DNA of 6,955 nucleotides from Acidobacteriota bacterium (GTDB lineage Bacteria > Acidobacteriota > Polarisedimenticolia > J045), in the NCBI GenBank assembly GCA_027064265.1, contig JAMOQA010000514.1, forward strand, positions 1 through 6,955. The letters run 5' to 3'. Positions 1 through 6,371 of the stretch are shown here, in pieces. A program made the translations under genes and the position numbers. Every line of letters begins with the position of its first letter. Positions within the stretch are counted from its first letter, which is position 1. A model generated the notes under the pieces. That model saw only the letters and a program-made list of their open reading frames with translations, did no database searches and was not told the origin of the DNA.

Positions 1-37
1 GGCAGGTGCCCCGCGGGCGGCATCCCACCCGTCCCGC

Positions 38-2143
38 TCAGTCCGCGGCGACCCGGATCCGTCCGTCGACCACGGCCGCGCCGCCGCCGGGGAAGAGGAG
101 GAGGGGGTTGACGTCCAGCTCGGCGATCTCCCGGTGGGCCCGCACCAGGGCCGCCAGCCGCTCGAGCCCCTCCTCGAGGGGAGCGAGGTCGACCCCCTCC
201 TCGCCCCGGGTCCCGGTGAGCAGGGCGAGGCCCCGGATGCCCCGCACCATCTCCCGGGCGTCCGAGGGGGTCAGGTCCGCCATGGCGAACTGGACGTCCC
301 GGAAGACCTCGACGTACTTCCCGCCGAGGCCGCACATGACGAGGGGGCCGTAGCCGGGGGCCCGGTGCGCGCCGAGGATCACCTCCCGGCCGCCGGCGCG
401 GAACGCCTGCACCAGCCAGCGCCGGCCCTCCCGGGGGATTCCCGCCCCGTCGAGGGCCTCTTCCATGCGATCGAGGGCGGCGGCGACGGCCGCCTCGTCC
501 CGGAGGTCGAGGGCGACGCCGCCCAGGTCGGACTTGTGGACGATTCCCGGGCCGACCGCCTTGAGCACCACCGGCCCCTCGATCTCCGCGGCCGCCGCGA
601 GGACCTCCTCGCGGGAGCCGGCCACCCGCCAGGGCGCGAGGGGGAACCCGGCGATCTCCAGGACCCGGAAGACGTCCTCCTGGGGCAGGTAGCCGCCCCC
701 ATCCTCCAGGGTGCGGCCGAGGAGGGCCGCGATCTCGGCGTCGTCCCGGTCGAACTCCCGGGGCTCCTCGGCGGGCCGGGCGGCGTTCCGGGCGTGGGCC
801 ACCGCCCGGGCGAGGGCGCCCGCCGCGTCCTCCGGGGCGCGGAAGAGGGCGGGCGCGTCCTCCACGGCGAGCAGCTCCCGGCGCGCCGCCGCCGGGACCA
901 TGAAGACCGGCAGCACCGGCTTTCCCGCCCGCCGGGCCACCGGGGTGATCGCCTCGAGGACGTCCCGCGCCGGGTAGAGGGGCGGCGTCACCGTGATCGA
1001 GATCACGGCGTCGATTCCCGGGTCCTCGAGCATCGCGGCGAGGCAGGCGGCGAAGTCCTCCGGCGTGGCGGACGGCAGGATGTCCACCGGGTTGCCCGTG
1101 GCCGCCTCCGGCGGCAGCCGGTCCGAGAGGACCTTCCGGGTGGCCTCGCCGAGGGTCGGGATCTCGAGGCCGAGCTCCCCGAGTCGGTCGGCGCAGAGGA
1201 TCGCCGGCCCGCCGGCGTTGGTCAGGATGCCGACCCGGGGCCCCGCCGGGAGCGGGGCCTTCGCCAGGAACCAGGCGGTGTCGAGCATCTCCTCCACCGT
1301 GTCGACCCGGAGGACGCCCCCCTGGCGGCAGAGGGCATCGGTGCCGGTATCGGCGGAGGCGAGGGCGCCGGTGTGGGAGCTGGCCGCCCGGGCGCCGGCC
1401 TCGGTGCGGCCCGCCTTGACGAGGATCACCGGCTTCTTCCGGGTCACCCGGCGCGCGATCCGCAGGAAGCCCGGGGCGTCGGCGAACGACTCCAGGTAGG
1501 CGGTGATCACCGGCACCTCCGGGTCGTCCTCCCAGGCCTCGAGCAGGTCGTTCTCCGTCACGTCCGCCTTGTTGCCCAGGGAGACGAACTGGGAGAAACC
1601 GATCCCCCGTTCCTCGGAGATGCCGAGGACGACGACGCCGAGGGCCCCGGACTGGGACGCGAACCCGATCGGGCCCGGAAGCGCCGGCACCGGCGTGAAG
1701 GTGGCGTCGAGGGAGACCTCCGGGGAGGTGTTGAGCAGGCCCATGCAGTTCGGGCCGATCGCCCGGATCCCGGCGGCCTTCAGCTTCGCGAAGACCTCCT
1801 CCTCCAGGCGGCGTCCCTCCTCGCCGGTCTCCCGGAAGCCGGAGGTGATCAGGATCACCGCCCCGACGCCCTTCTCGATGCACTGGTCGATGGCCGCCGG
1901 GACCGCGTCCCGCGGCACCACGACGATGGCGCAGTCGACCGGGTCCGGCACGTCGAGGATGCTCGGCCACGCCTTCACCGAGTGGATCGCCTCCTGGCGC
2001 GGATTGACCGGGAAGATCTTCCCGGTGAACCGGAAGTCGAACAGGCGCTCGGTGACCATGCCGCCCAGGGACTTCCGGCGGTTGGACGCGCCGATCACGG
2101 CGACGGAGCGGGGGCGGAGCAGGGCGTCGAGGGATCCGGCCAT
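38..2143 (-). CDS. Acetate/acyl--CoA ligase (ADP-forming), fused alpha-beta chain
   Basis: This 701-residue cytosolic enzyme is predicted to interconvert acyl-CoA + ADP + Pi with acid + CoA + ATP. Domains run in the order expected for a fused ADP-forming acetyl-CoA synthetase: a CoA-binding Rossmann domain (about 5-105, SVAVIGASNRRKSLGG), a succinyl-CoA-ligase-like domain with GPNCMGLLN (130-138) and ASQSGALG (162-169), the SSHTGALA loop (255-262) whose His257 should be the phosphorylated histidine, a second ligase-CoA domain (about 300-450), and a C-terminal ATP-grasp domain (about 485-700) with VHKSDLGGV (His536, the probable second phospho-transfer histidine) and ELDVNPLL (675-682). Length is usual for the fused form. 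There is no C-terminal GNAT domain, so it is not a Pat-type protein acetyltransferase. The ATG is preceded by GAGGAG on the minus strand (complement of 2151-2156), 7 nt away. It is transcribed alone and diverges from the lipoprotein-pnp cluster. Acid specificity (acetate, propionate, branched or aryl acids) cannot be read from the sequence. Confidence 0.94.
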   Translation of the reverse strand: MAGSLDALLRPRSVAVIGASNRRKSLGGMVTERLFDFRFTGKIFPVNPRQEAIHSVKAWPSILDVPDPVDCAIVVVPRDAVPAAIDQCIEKGVGAVILITSGFRETGEEGRRLEEEVFAKLKAAGIRAIGPNCMGLLNTSPEVSLDATFTPVPALPGPIGFASQSGALGVVVLGISEERGIGFSQFVSLGNKADVTENDLLEAWEDDPEVPVITAYLESFADAPGFLRIARRVTRKKPVILVKAGRTEAGARAASSHTGALASADTGTDALCRQGGVLRVDTVEEMLDTAWFLAKAPLPAGPRVGILTNAGGPAILCADRLGELGLEIPTLGEATRKVLSDRLPPEAATGNPVDILPSATPEDFAACLAAMLEDPGIDAVISITVTPPLYPARDVLEAITPVARRAGKPVLPVFMVPAAARRELLAVEDAPALFRAPEDAAGALARAVAHARNAARPAEEPREFDRDDAEIAALLGRTLEDGGGYLPQEDVFRVLEIAGFPLAPWRVAGSREEVLAAAAEIEGPVVLKAVGPGIVHKSDLGGVALDLRDEAAVAAALDRMEEALDGAGIPREGRRWLVQAFRAGGREVILGAHRAPGYGPLVMCGLGGKYVEVFRDVQFAMADLTPSDAREMVRGIRGLALLTGTRGEEGVDLAPLEEGLERLAALVRAHREIAELDVNPLLLFPGGGAAVVDGRIRVAAD

Positions 2144-2168
2144 CGTCTGGCTCCTCGCGGCGGGGAAG

Positions 2169-2184
2169 GGGGAGCGGGCTCCCC
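2169..2184. other. Short inverted repeat in the acyl-CoA ligase leader
   Basis: GGGGAGC (2169-2175) and GCTCCCC (2178-2184) are perfect inverted repeats separated by two bases, lying between the candidate TACAAT box and the ligase start codon. As RNA they would form a 6-7 bp hairpin in the 5' leader; as DNA they could be a dyad operator. In such G-rich DNA a 7-bp dyad could arise by chance, so no function is claimed. Confidence 0.25.
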
Positions 2185-2202
2185 GGGGGGCGGGGGACGG
2201 GG

Positions 2203-2210
2203 TATTGTAG
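2203..2210. promoter_or_regulatory. Candidate -10 region in the divergent intergenic gap
   Basis: On the minus strand 2209-2204 reads TACAAT, five of six matches to the sigma-70 -10 consensus, about 60 nt upstream of the acyl-CoA ligase start. On the plus strand the same bases give TATTGT (2203-2208), a poorer match just ahead of the lipoprotein Shine-Dalgarno. I see no convincing TTGACA-like -35 at 16-18 bp for either direction. This is one of very few AT-rich spots in the window, which is the main reason to call it. The assignment to the minus-strand gene is the better supported of the two. Confidence 0.35.
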
Positions 2211-2226
2211 CGGCCAGGAGGTCACG

Positions 2227-2763
2227 ATGCGCAGGTACCGAGCCCGTCTCGCCCCGCTCCTCGCCGGGGCCGTCCTGCTCCTGGCCGCGGCCTGCGGAGG
2301 CCGCGGAATCACGCCGACCCCGCCCCCGGACGACGAGATCCGGGCCGCCCTCCTGGCCGTGCTCGGCCCCGGCGCCACGCCCACCGCCGGGAACCTGCGG
2401 GTCGCGGACCGGGGGCCGGAAGGACCCGTCTACCGGCCGCCCCGGGAGGAGGAACTGGCCCTCGTGCACGTCCCGGGCCACTTCGAGGACGTGAAGATCG
2501 ATGCCACGCGCTGCCGGTACGACCCGGTCTGGAAGGTCGCCTTCCGGCCCCTCGAGGACGGGCGTCCCGGCGCCCCCCTGGTCGCCGAGGTGGTCGAGAC
2601 CCCGAAGGGGTTGAAGCTCCTCGCCAGGCCCTGGCCGGCGACGCGGCGGGAGGACGGGACCCTGGTCCCGGACTTCCGGCCGCGGCGGCCGGAGGGAGCC
2701 GGTGGCAAGACCGGGGAGAGGGTCCTCGCGGTGGTCTACCCGCCGTGGGCCAGCCCCGAGTGA
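2227..2763 (+). CDS. Small putative lipoprotein of unknown function
   Basis: This 178-residue protein is not recognised. It begins with a lipoprotein signal: a basic n-region (MRRYRAR), a hydrophobic core (LAPLLAGAVLLLAA, 8-21) and a lipobox-like LAAAC with Cys23 as the predicted lipidated residue. Lipidation and export across the inner membrane are therefore inferred. After a Gly/Pro-rich linker (24-35) the mature part is a soluble domain of about 140 residues, with a region around CRYDPVWKVAFRPL that could be a beta-sheet strand pair, and a Pro/Arg-rich stretch near 147-165. I see no catalytic motif. AGGAGGT (2216-2222) lies 4 nt before the ATG, a strong if slightly close Shine-Dalgarno that fixes the start. 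It is the first gene of a cluster with pnp and the rhomboid protease; its stop codon is 11 bp before the preferred pnp ATG and shares GTGA with an alternative pnp GTG start. No other family assignment is defensible from the sequence alone. Confidence 0.82.
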   Translation: MRRYRARLAPLLAGAVLLLAAACGGRGITPTPPPDDEIRAALLAVLGPGATPTAGNLRVADRGPEGPVYRPPREEELALVHVPGHFEDVKIDATRCRYDPVWKVAFRPLEDGRPGAPLVAEVVETPKGLKLLARPWPATRREDGTLVPDFRPRRPEGAGGKTGERVLAVVYPPWASPE

Positions 2764-2774
2764 GCGGACACCCG

Positions 2775-4850
2775 ATGGGCGAGCGCGTCCAGGTCGATCT
2801 CCCCGGCGGGCCGCTGGTCCTCGAGACCGGCGACGTGGCCCGCCAGGCCCACGGGGCCGTCGTGCTCCGGTACCGGGACAACGTTCTCCTGGCGACGGCG
2901 GTGGCCGCCGACGAGCCGCGTCCCGGGCAGGGTTTCTTCCCGCTGACGGTGGAGTACCGGGAACGGTTCGCCGCCTCCGGCCGGATCCCCGGTTCCTGGC
3001 TGCGCCGGGAAGGCCGGATCACCGACCCGGAGGTCCTGGCCTCGCGCCTGGCCGACCGGACGGTGCGCCCCCTCTTCCCGAAGGGGTTCCTCTGCGAGAC
3101 GCAGCTGATGCTGACGGTGCTCAGCGCGGACGAGGAGGTCGAACCCGAATCCCTGGCCATCACGGCCGGGGCGGGGGCCCTGGCGGTTTCCGACATCCCC
3201 TGGAAGGGGCCGGTCGCCGGGGTCCGAATCGCCCGGGTTCACGGCGAGTGGGTCCTCTTCCCCACCCGCCGGGAACGGGAAGCGGCCGACCTCGACCTGG
3301 TCGTCTCCTCGGGGCCCGGCGGCCTGGTCATGGTCGAGGGGCAGGGGCGGGAAGCACCGGAGTCCCAGGTGGTTGCCGCCCTGGACCGGGCGGACCGGGC
3401 CGCCCGGGAGATCGCCGAGGCGATCGGCGAGCTGGTCGCCCGGGCCGGCCGAGAGAAGCGTTTCCACGAGGAGCCGGTCCCCGACGAGGACCTCGCCGCG
3501 CGACTGGCCCGCGACCTCGGGGATGCCGTCCGGGATGCCGTGGGCGAGCCGGCCAAGCAGGCACGCCGCCGGCGGATCGCCGAGGTGTTCGACCGGTGGC
3601 TCGCGGGGCAGGGGGAGGACCTCGCCGGGCGGGAGGACGAGGCCCGGGAACTCTACGGGGCCCTGGTCGCCCGGGTGATCCGGGAGCGGATCGCGCGGGA
3701 CGGGAAGCGGATCGACGGGCGGGGCCTCGCGGACGTGCGCCCCATCACCTGCGCGGTCTCGTGGCTGCCCCGGCCCCACGGCTCGGCGATCTTCACCCGG
3801 GGGGAGACCCAGGCCCTGGTCTCCTGTACCCTCGGGACCGGGAGGGACGAGCAGCAGGTGGAGACCCTGGAGGGAATGCGCTCGGAACGCTTCCTCCTCC
3901 ACTACAACTTTCCACCCTACTCGGTCGGCGAGGTCCGTCCCCTGCGGGGGCCCGGCCGCCGGGAGATCGGCCACGGCAACCTGGCCCACCGGGCCCTCGA
4001 GCCGGTCCTGCCGTCCGCCGACGACTTTCCCTACACGATCCGGATCGTCTCCGACATCGCGGAGTCCAACGGTTCCTCGTCGATGGCGACGGTCTGCGGC
4101 GCCAGCCTCGCCCTGATGGACGCGGGGGTCCCCCTCCGCGCGCCCGTGGCGGGAGTCGCGATGGGCCTGGTCCACGAGGGGGGCGAGTACCACGTCCTCA
4201 CGGACATCCTCGGCGACGAGGATCATCTCGGGGACATGGACTTCAAGGTGGCCGGCACCCGCGACGGGGTGACGGCGATCCAGATGGACAACAAGCTGGG
4301 GTCGATCCCGCGGGACGTGCTCGAGCGCGCCCTCGGCCAGGCGCGTGCCGCTCGCCTGCACATCCTCGACGAGATGGCGAAGACCCTGCCGGCGCCCCGC
4401 GAGGCGCTGTCGCCGCGGGCGCCCCGGGTCACGTCGCTGCGGATCCGGCGGGAGAGGATCCGGGAACTGATCGGGCCGGGGGGCCGGAACGTCCAGGAGA
4501 TCCAGGCGGCGACCGGCGTCCAGGTCGACATCGGCGAGGACGGCCTCGTCCGGGTCTACGCGAAGGACCGCGCCGGGGCGGCGGAGGCGATGCGCCGGAT
4601 CCGGCACCTGACCCTGGAGCCGGAGGTCGGGGAGGTCTACCGGGGCGAGGTGATCCTGGTGCGGGACTTCTTTGCCATCGTGCGGCTCGGGGCCTCGGTC
4701 GAGGGGGTCCTGCACGTCTCGGAGCTGGACACCCGGCGGGTCCCGCGGGTCGGCGACGTGCTCTCGGTCGGGGACACGGTCGACGTCCGGGTGCTCGGGG
4801 TCGACGAGAAGGGGAGGATCCGCCTGAGCCGGAAGGAGGCCCACCGATGA
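2775..4850 (+). CDS. pnp: Polyribonucleotide nucleotidyltransferase (PNPase)
   Basis: PNPase degrades RNA 3' to 5' by phosphorolysis, releasing nucleoside diphosphates, as a ring-shaped trimer and often in the degradosome. The 691 residues show the full family architecture: first RNase PH core (about 8-140, with LETGDVARQ and SRLADRTVRPLFPKGF), an all-alpha linker (about 215-305), second catalytic RNase PH core (about 312-540, with FTRGETQALVS, HYNFPPYSVGE, GRREIGHG, ESNGSSSMA and GDEDHLGDMDFK), a KH domain with LIGPGG (565-570), and an S1 domain (about 617-688). Asp483, Asp489 and Lys491 match the metal/catalytic E. coli D486, D492 and K494. In the S1 domain the usual DFGAF is DFFAI, so one RNA-binding aromatic is replaced by Ile635 while Phe633 is gained. 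The ATG at 2775 best matches family N-termini; in-frame GTG codons at 2745 and 2760 would add 10 or 5 residues, and none of the three has a clear Shine-Dalgarno. rpsO, the common upstream neighbour, is absent here. Its stop overlaps the rhomboid start by 4 bp. Confidence 0.97.
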   Translation: MGERVQVDLPGGPLVLETGDVARQAHGAVVLRYRDNVLLATAVAADEPRPGQGFFPLTVEYRERFAASGRIPGSWLRREGRITDPEVLASRLADRTVRPLFPKGFLCETQLMLTVLSADEEVEPESLAITAGAGALAVSDIPWKGPVAGVRIARVHGEWVLFPTRREREAADLDLVVSSGPGGLVMVEGQGREAPESQVVAALDRADRAAREIAEAIGELVARAGREKRFHEEPVPDEDLAARLARDLGDAVRDAVGEPAKQARRRRIAEVFDRWLAGQGEDLAGREDEARELYGALVARVIRERIARDGKRIDGRGLADVRPITCAVSWLPRPHGSAIFTRGETQALVSCTLGTGRDEQQVETLEGMRSERFLLHYNFPPYSVGEVRPLRGPGRREIGHGNLAHRALEPVLPSADDFPYTIRIVSDIAESNGSSSMATVCGASLALMDAGVPLRAPVAGVAMGLVHEGGEYHVLTDILGDEDHLGDMDFKVAGTRDGVTAIQMDNKLGSIPRDVLERALGQARAARLHILDEMAKTLPAPREALSPRAPRVTSLRIRRERIRELIGPGGRNVQEIQAATGVQVDIGEDGLVRVYAKDRAGAAEAMRRIRHLTLEPEVGEVYRGEVILVRDFFAIVRLGASVEGVLHVSELDTRRVPRVGDVLSVGDTVDVRVLGVDEKGRIRLSRKEAHR

Positions 4851-6046
4851 TCCTCCCGGTCGGCGACAGTCCGAACCCCCGGGGGATCGCCTGGGTCAAC
4901 TGGACGCTGATCGTCCTCAACGTGGCGGTCTTCCTCTCCCTGTGGCCCCTCGCCTTCCGGCCCGCGGACCCCCGGGACCCGGACTTCGAACGCTACGTGC
5001 ATGCCCTCGTCGAGGATGGCCGCGTCCGCGTCGCCGACGTGCCCCGGCTGGTGCGCCGGGTCAGCGCCTACGACCTGTTCACCTACCGCCACGGCTTCCG
5101 CCCGGCCCACCCCTCGCTCCTCGCCGCCCTGACCGGGATGTTCCTCCACGGCGGCTGGGCCCACCTGCTGGGGAACATGCTGTTCCTCTGGATCTACGGC
5201 GACAACGTCGAGGCGCGCCTCGGCCGGCTCGGCTACCTGCTCGCCTACCTGGGAACGGGCCTCGCCGCCGCCGGGGGCGATCTCCTGCTGCGCCACGGGT
5301 CGGACATCCCTGCGGTGGGGGCATCCGGGGCGATCTCGGGCGTGCTCGGCCTCTACTTCCTGTGGTTTCCCCTGAACCGGGTGCGGCTCTGGGTGTGGCT
5401 CTTCCCGTTCTTCGCCGACGTGATCGAGCTCCCGGCCCGGTTCGTCCTGGCGATGTACCTGCTGGTCGACAACCTGCTCCCGGTGCTGCTCACCGGCGGG
5501 AAGGCGGGGGGCGTCGCCTACGGCGCCCACATCGGCGGTTTCGTCGCCGGCCTGGCCCTCGCGTGGCTGCTGGACCGGCACTGGCTCCATCGGCCGGAGG
5601 TGGCGCGCACGCGGCCCCCGGACGTGCCGGCGGCGGCGACCCTGCCCCGGGCGTTTCGCGAGGCCCTCTCGGCCGGACGGCTCGAGGAGGCGGCGGCAAT
5701 GCTGTTCGACCTGCCCCGCCAGGTCACGAGGCAGGGGCTGGGTCCGTGGGAGAAGATCCGGCTGGGAGACGCCCTGGCGGCGGCCGGGCATCCGCGCGCC
5801 GCCCTCGCGGCCTACCAGCGGGCCCTCGCCGATCATCCCCGGGGCCCCGGCCGGGCCCGGGCGCACCTCGGGGCGGCCCGGGTCCTGATGGACCGGCTCG
5901 GGTTCCCCACCGCGGCGTACCAGCACCTCTACCAGGCCCTCGAGGAAGACCCGGACCCGGCGGAGGAGGCGGAGGCCCGGGAACTCCTCGGGAAACTGGC
6001 GCACCGCACCCGGTCCGTTCCCCGCCGGCTCCCCCGGTCCGACTGA
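4847..6046 (+). CDS. Rhomboid-family intramembrane serine protease with C-terminal TPR-like tail
   Basis: Rhomboids are inner-membrane proteases that cut substrates within or near transmembrane helices using a Ser-His dyad. This 399-residue protein has six predicted membrane segments (about 17-38, 91-117, 128-148, 157-176, 180-215, 221-242). Diagnostic motifs are HGGWAHLLGN (101-110; His106 and Asn110 as oxyanion-site residues), YGDNVEARLG (117-126), GASGAISG with nucleophile Ser160, and AHIGGF with His228, so it looks catalytically complete. The long TM1-TM2 loop (39-90) is charged. Residues 265-385 form amphipathic helical pairs resembling TPRs (e.g. LGDALAAAGHPRAALAAYQR, followed by a similar unit at about 338-368), a partner-binding tail as in other rhomboid-TPR proteins such as Bacillus GluP/YqgP. 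The ATG lies in ATGA overlapping the pnp stop, with GGAAGGAGG at 4831-4839 as a strong Shine-Dalgarno, so coupled translation with pnp is likely. Substrate is unknown. Confidence 0.95.
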   Translation: MILPVGDSPNPRGIAWVNWTLIVLNVAVFLSLWPLAFRPADPRDPDFERYVHALVEDGRVRVADVPRLVRRVSAYDLFTYRHGFRPAHPSLLAALTGMFLHGGWAHLLGNMLFLWIYGDNVEARLGRLGYLLAYLGTGLAAAGGDLLLRHGSDIPAVGASGAISGVLGLYFLWFPLNRVRLWVWLFPFFADVIELPARFVLAMYLLVDNLLPVLLTGGKAGGVAYGAHIGGFVAGLALAWLLDRHWLHRPEVARTRPPDVPAAATLPRAFREALSAGRLEEAAAMLFDLPRQVTRQGLGPWEKIRLGDALAAAGHPRAALAAYQRALADHPRGPGRARAHLGAARVLMDRLGFPTAAYQHLYQALEEDPDPAEEAEARELLGKLAHRTRSVPRRLPRSD

Positions 6047-6059
6047 CCCGACACGGGTC
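6045..6059 (+). other. Hairpin spanning the rhomboid stop codon
   Basis: GACCCG (6045-6050) and CGGGTC (6054-6059) are perfect 6-bp arms around ACA, beginning inside the TGA stop. It could act as a 3' boundary structure for the pnp-rhomboid transcript, but no T-run follows, so a standard intrinsic terminator is not supported. Confidence 0.35.
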
Positions 6060-6159
6060 CAGCGCAATGGCGGAAACCGGCGCAGGAGCGCAGCGTGCTG
6101 CGCCCGTGTCGCCCGAAAGGCGATCGTCATGGCGGTGCTTCGCACCGCACGGGTCGAGC

Positions 6160-6185
6160 ACGCTCGACCCCTACGCGTCGAGCGT
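6160..6185 (+). other. Alternative stem competing with the fourth hairpin of the repeat unit
   Basis: ACGCTCGAC (6160-6168) is the perfect reverse complement of GTCGAGCGT (6177-6185), a 9-bp stem with an 8-nt loop. The same left arm is needed for the 9-bp hairpin 6151-6170, because GTCGAGC occurs on both sides of GCTCGAC. The two stems are mutually exclusive. The arrangement repeats 117 bp downstream (6277-6302). The pairing potential is seen directly; any switching role is inference. Confidence 0.6.
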
Positions 6186-6313
6186 CTCGCGAATTCCCGC
6201 AGGGGCGCAGCGTGCTGCGCCCGTGTCGCCCGAAAGGCGATCGTCATGGCGGTGCTTCGCACCGCACGGGTCGAGCACGCTCGACCCCTACGCGTCGAGC
6301 GTCTCGCGAATTC

Positions 6314-6345
6314 CCGCAGGGGCGCAGCGTGCTGCGCCCCTGCGG
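6314..6345. repeat. Perfect 15-bp palindrome in the third repeat copy
   Basis: CCGCAGGGGCGCAGC (6314-6328) and GCTGCGCCCCTGCGG (6331-6345) are perfectly complementary around GT, giving a very stable hairpin (13 bp with a four-base CGTG tip). The matching hairpin is 7 bp in copy 1 and 9 bp in copy 2. It lies 27 bp past the macrodomain stop codon and could protect or terminate minus-strand transcripts, but neither side has a T-tract, so a Rho-independent terminator in the strict sense is not supported. Confidence 0.8.
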
Positions 6346-6371
6346 CCCGGAGGGCTCGTGCATGACCCGGG

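Larger units (their letters stand above)
6081..6363. repeat. 117-bp hairpin-rich tandem repeat, two copies plus a degenerate third
   Basis: Copy 1 is 6081-6197, copy 2 is 6198-6314, and copy 3 starts at 6315 and decays. At an offset of 117 bp the sequence is identical for 135 consecutive bases (6088-6222 against 6205-6339); the only difference before that is A6087 versus G6204. Copy 3 matches exactly for 25 bases (6315-6339), then loosely to about 6363, where CATG recurs. Each full unit holds, in order, four dyads (copy 1 positions): GCGCAGC-GT-GCTGCGC (6088-6103), TCGCC-CGAAA-GGCGA (6109-6123), GCGGTGC-TTC-GCACCGC (6132-6148) and GGGTCGAGC-AC-GCTCGACCC (6151-6170), followed by ACGCGTCGAGCGT and a short AT-rich GAATTC. 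The array fills the gap between convergent genes. It holds no credible gene: open frames persist only because 117 is a multiple of three. It may be a REP/MITE-like palindromic element, a structured 3' RNA, or both. Near-identity of the copies implies recent duplication or gene conversion. Confidence 0.95.

Noticed and set aside
7..22. Terminator after the acyl-CoA ligase
   Set aside because: TGCC...GGCA can pair weakly with a bulge, but the stem is short, imperfect and not followed by T residues in the minus-strand direction; any real terminator may lie outside the window.
38..2143. Protein acetyltransferase (Pat/AcuA-like) reading of the fused synthetase
   Set aside because: The C-terminus ends with the ATP-grasp domain; there is no GNAT domain before or after the synthetase core.
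134..2494. Long plus-strand open frame (786 codons) opposite the acyl-CoA ligase
   Set aside because: It is antisense to a gene with full domain structure, its translation is Arg/Gly/Pro-rich without any motif, and such open frames are expected in DNA of this GC content.
2736..4844. 702-codon minus-strand frame opposite pnp
   Set aside because: Antisense shadow of a confidently identified gene; no recognisable domain.
2702..6046. 1114-codon frame joining a pnp out-of-frame reading to the rhomboid
   Set aside because: Only the part from 4847 is real; the upstream part is low-complexity shadow of pnp in another frame, and a good ATG with Shine-Dalgarno exists at 4847.
6081..6363. CRISPR array
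   Set aside because: The 117-bp units are directly adjacent with no unique spacers, and no cas gene is present.
6081..6363. Insertion sequence or transposon remnant
   Set aside because: No transposase fragment, no terminal inverted repeats bounding the array and no target-site duplication that I can see; a non-autonomous palindromic element remains possible and is described as a repeat instead.
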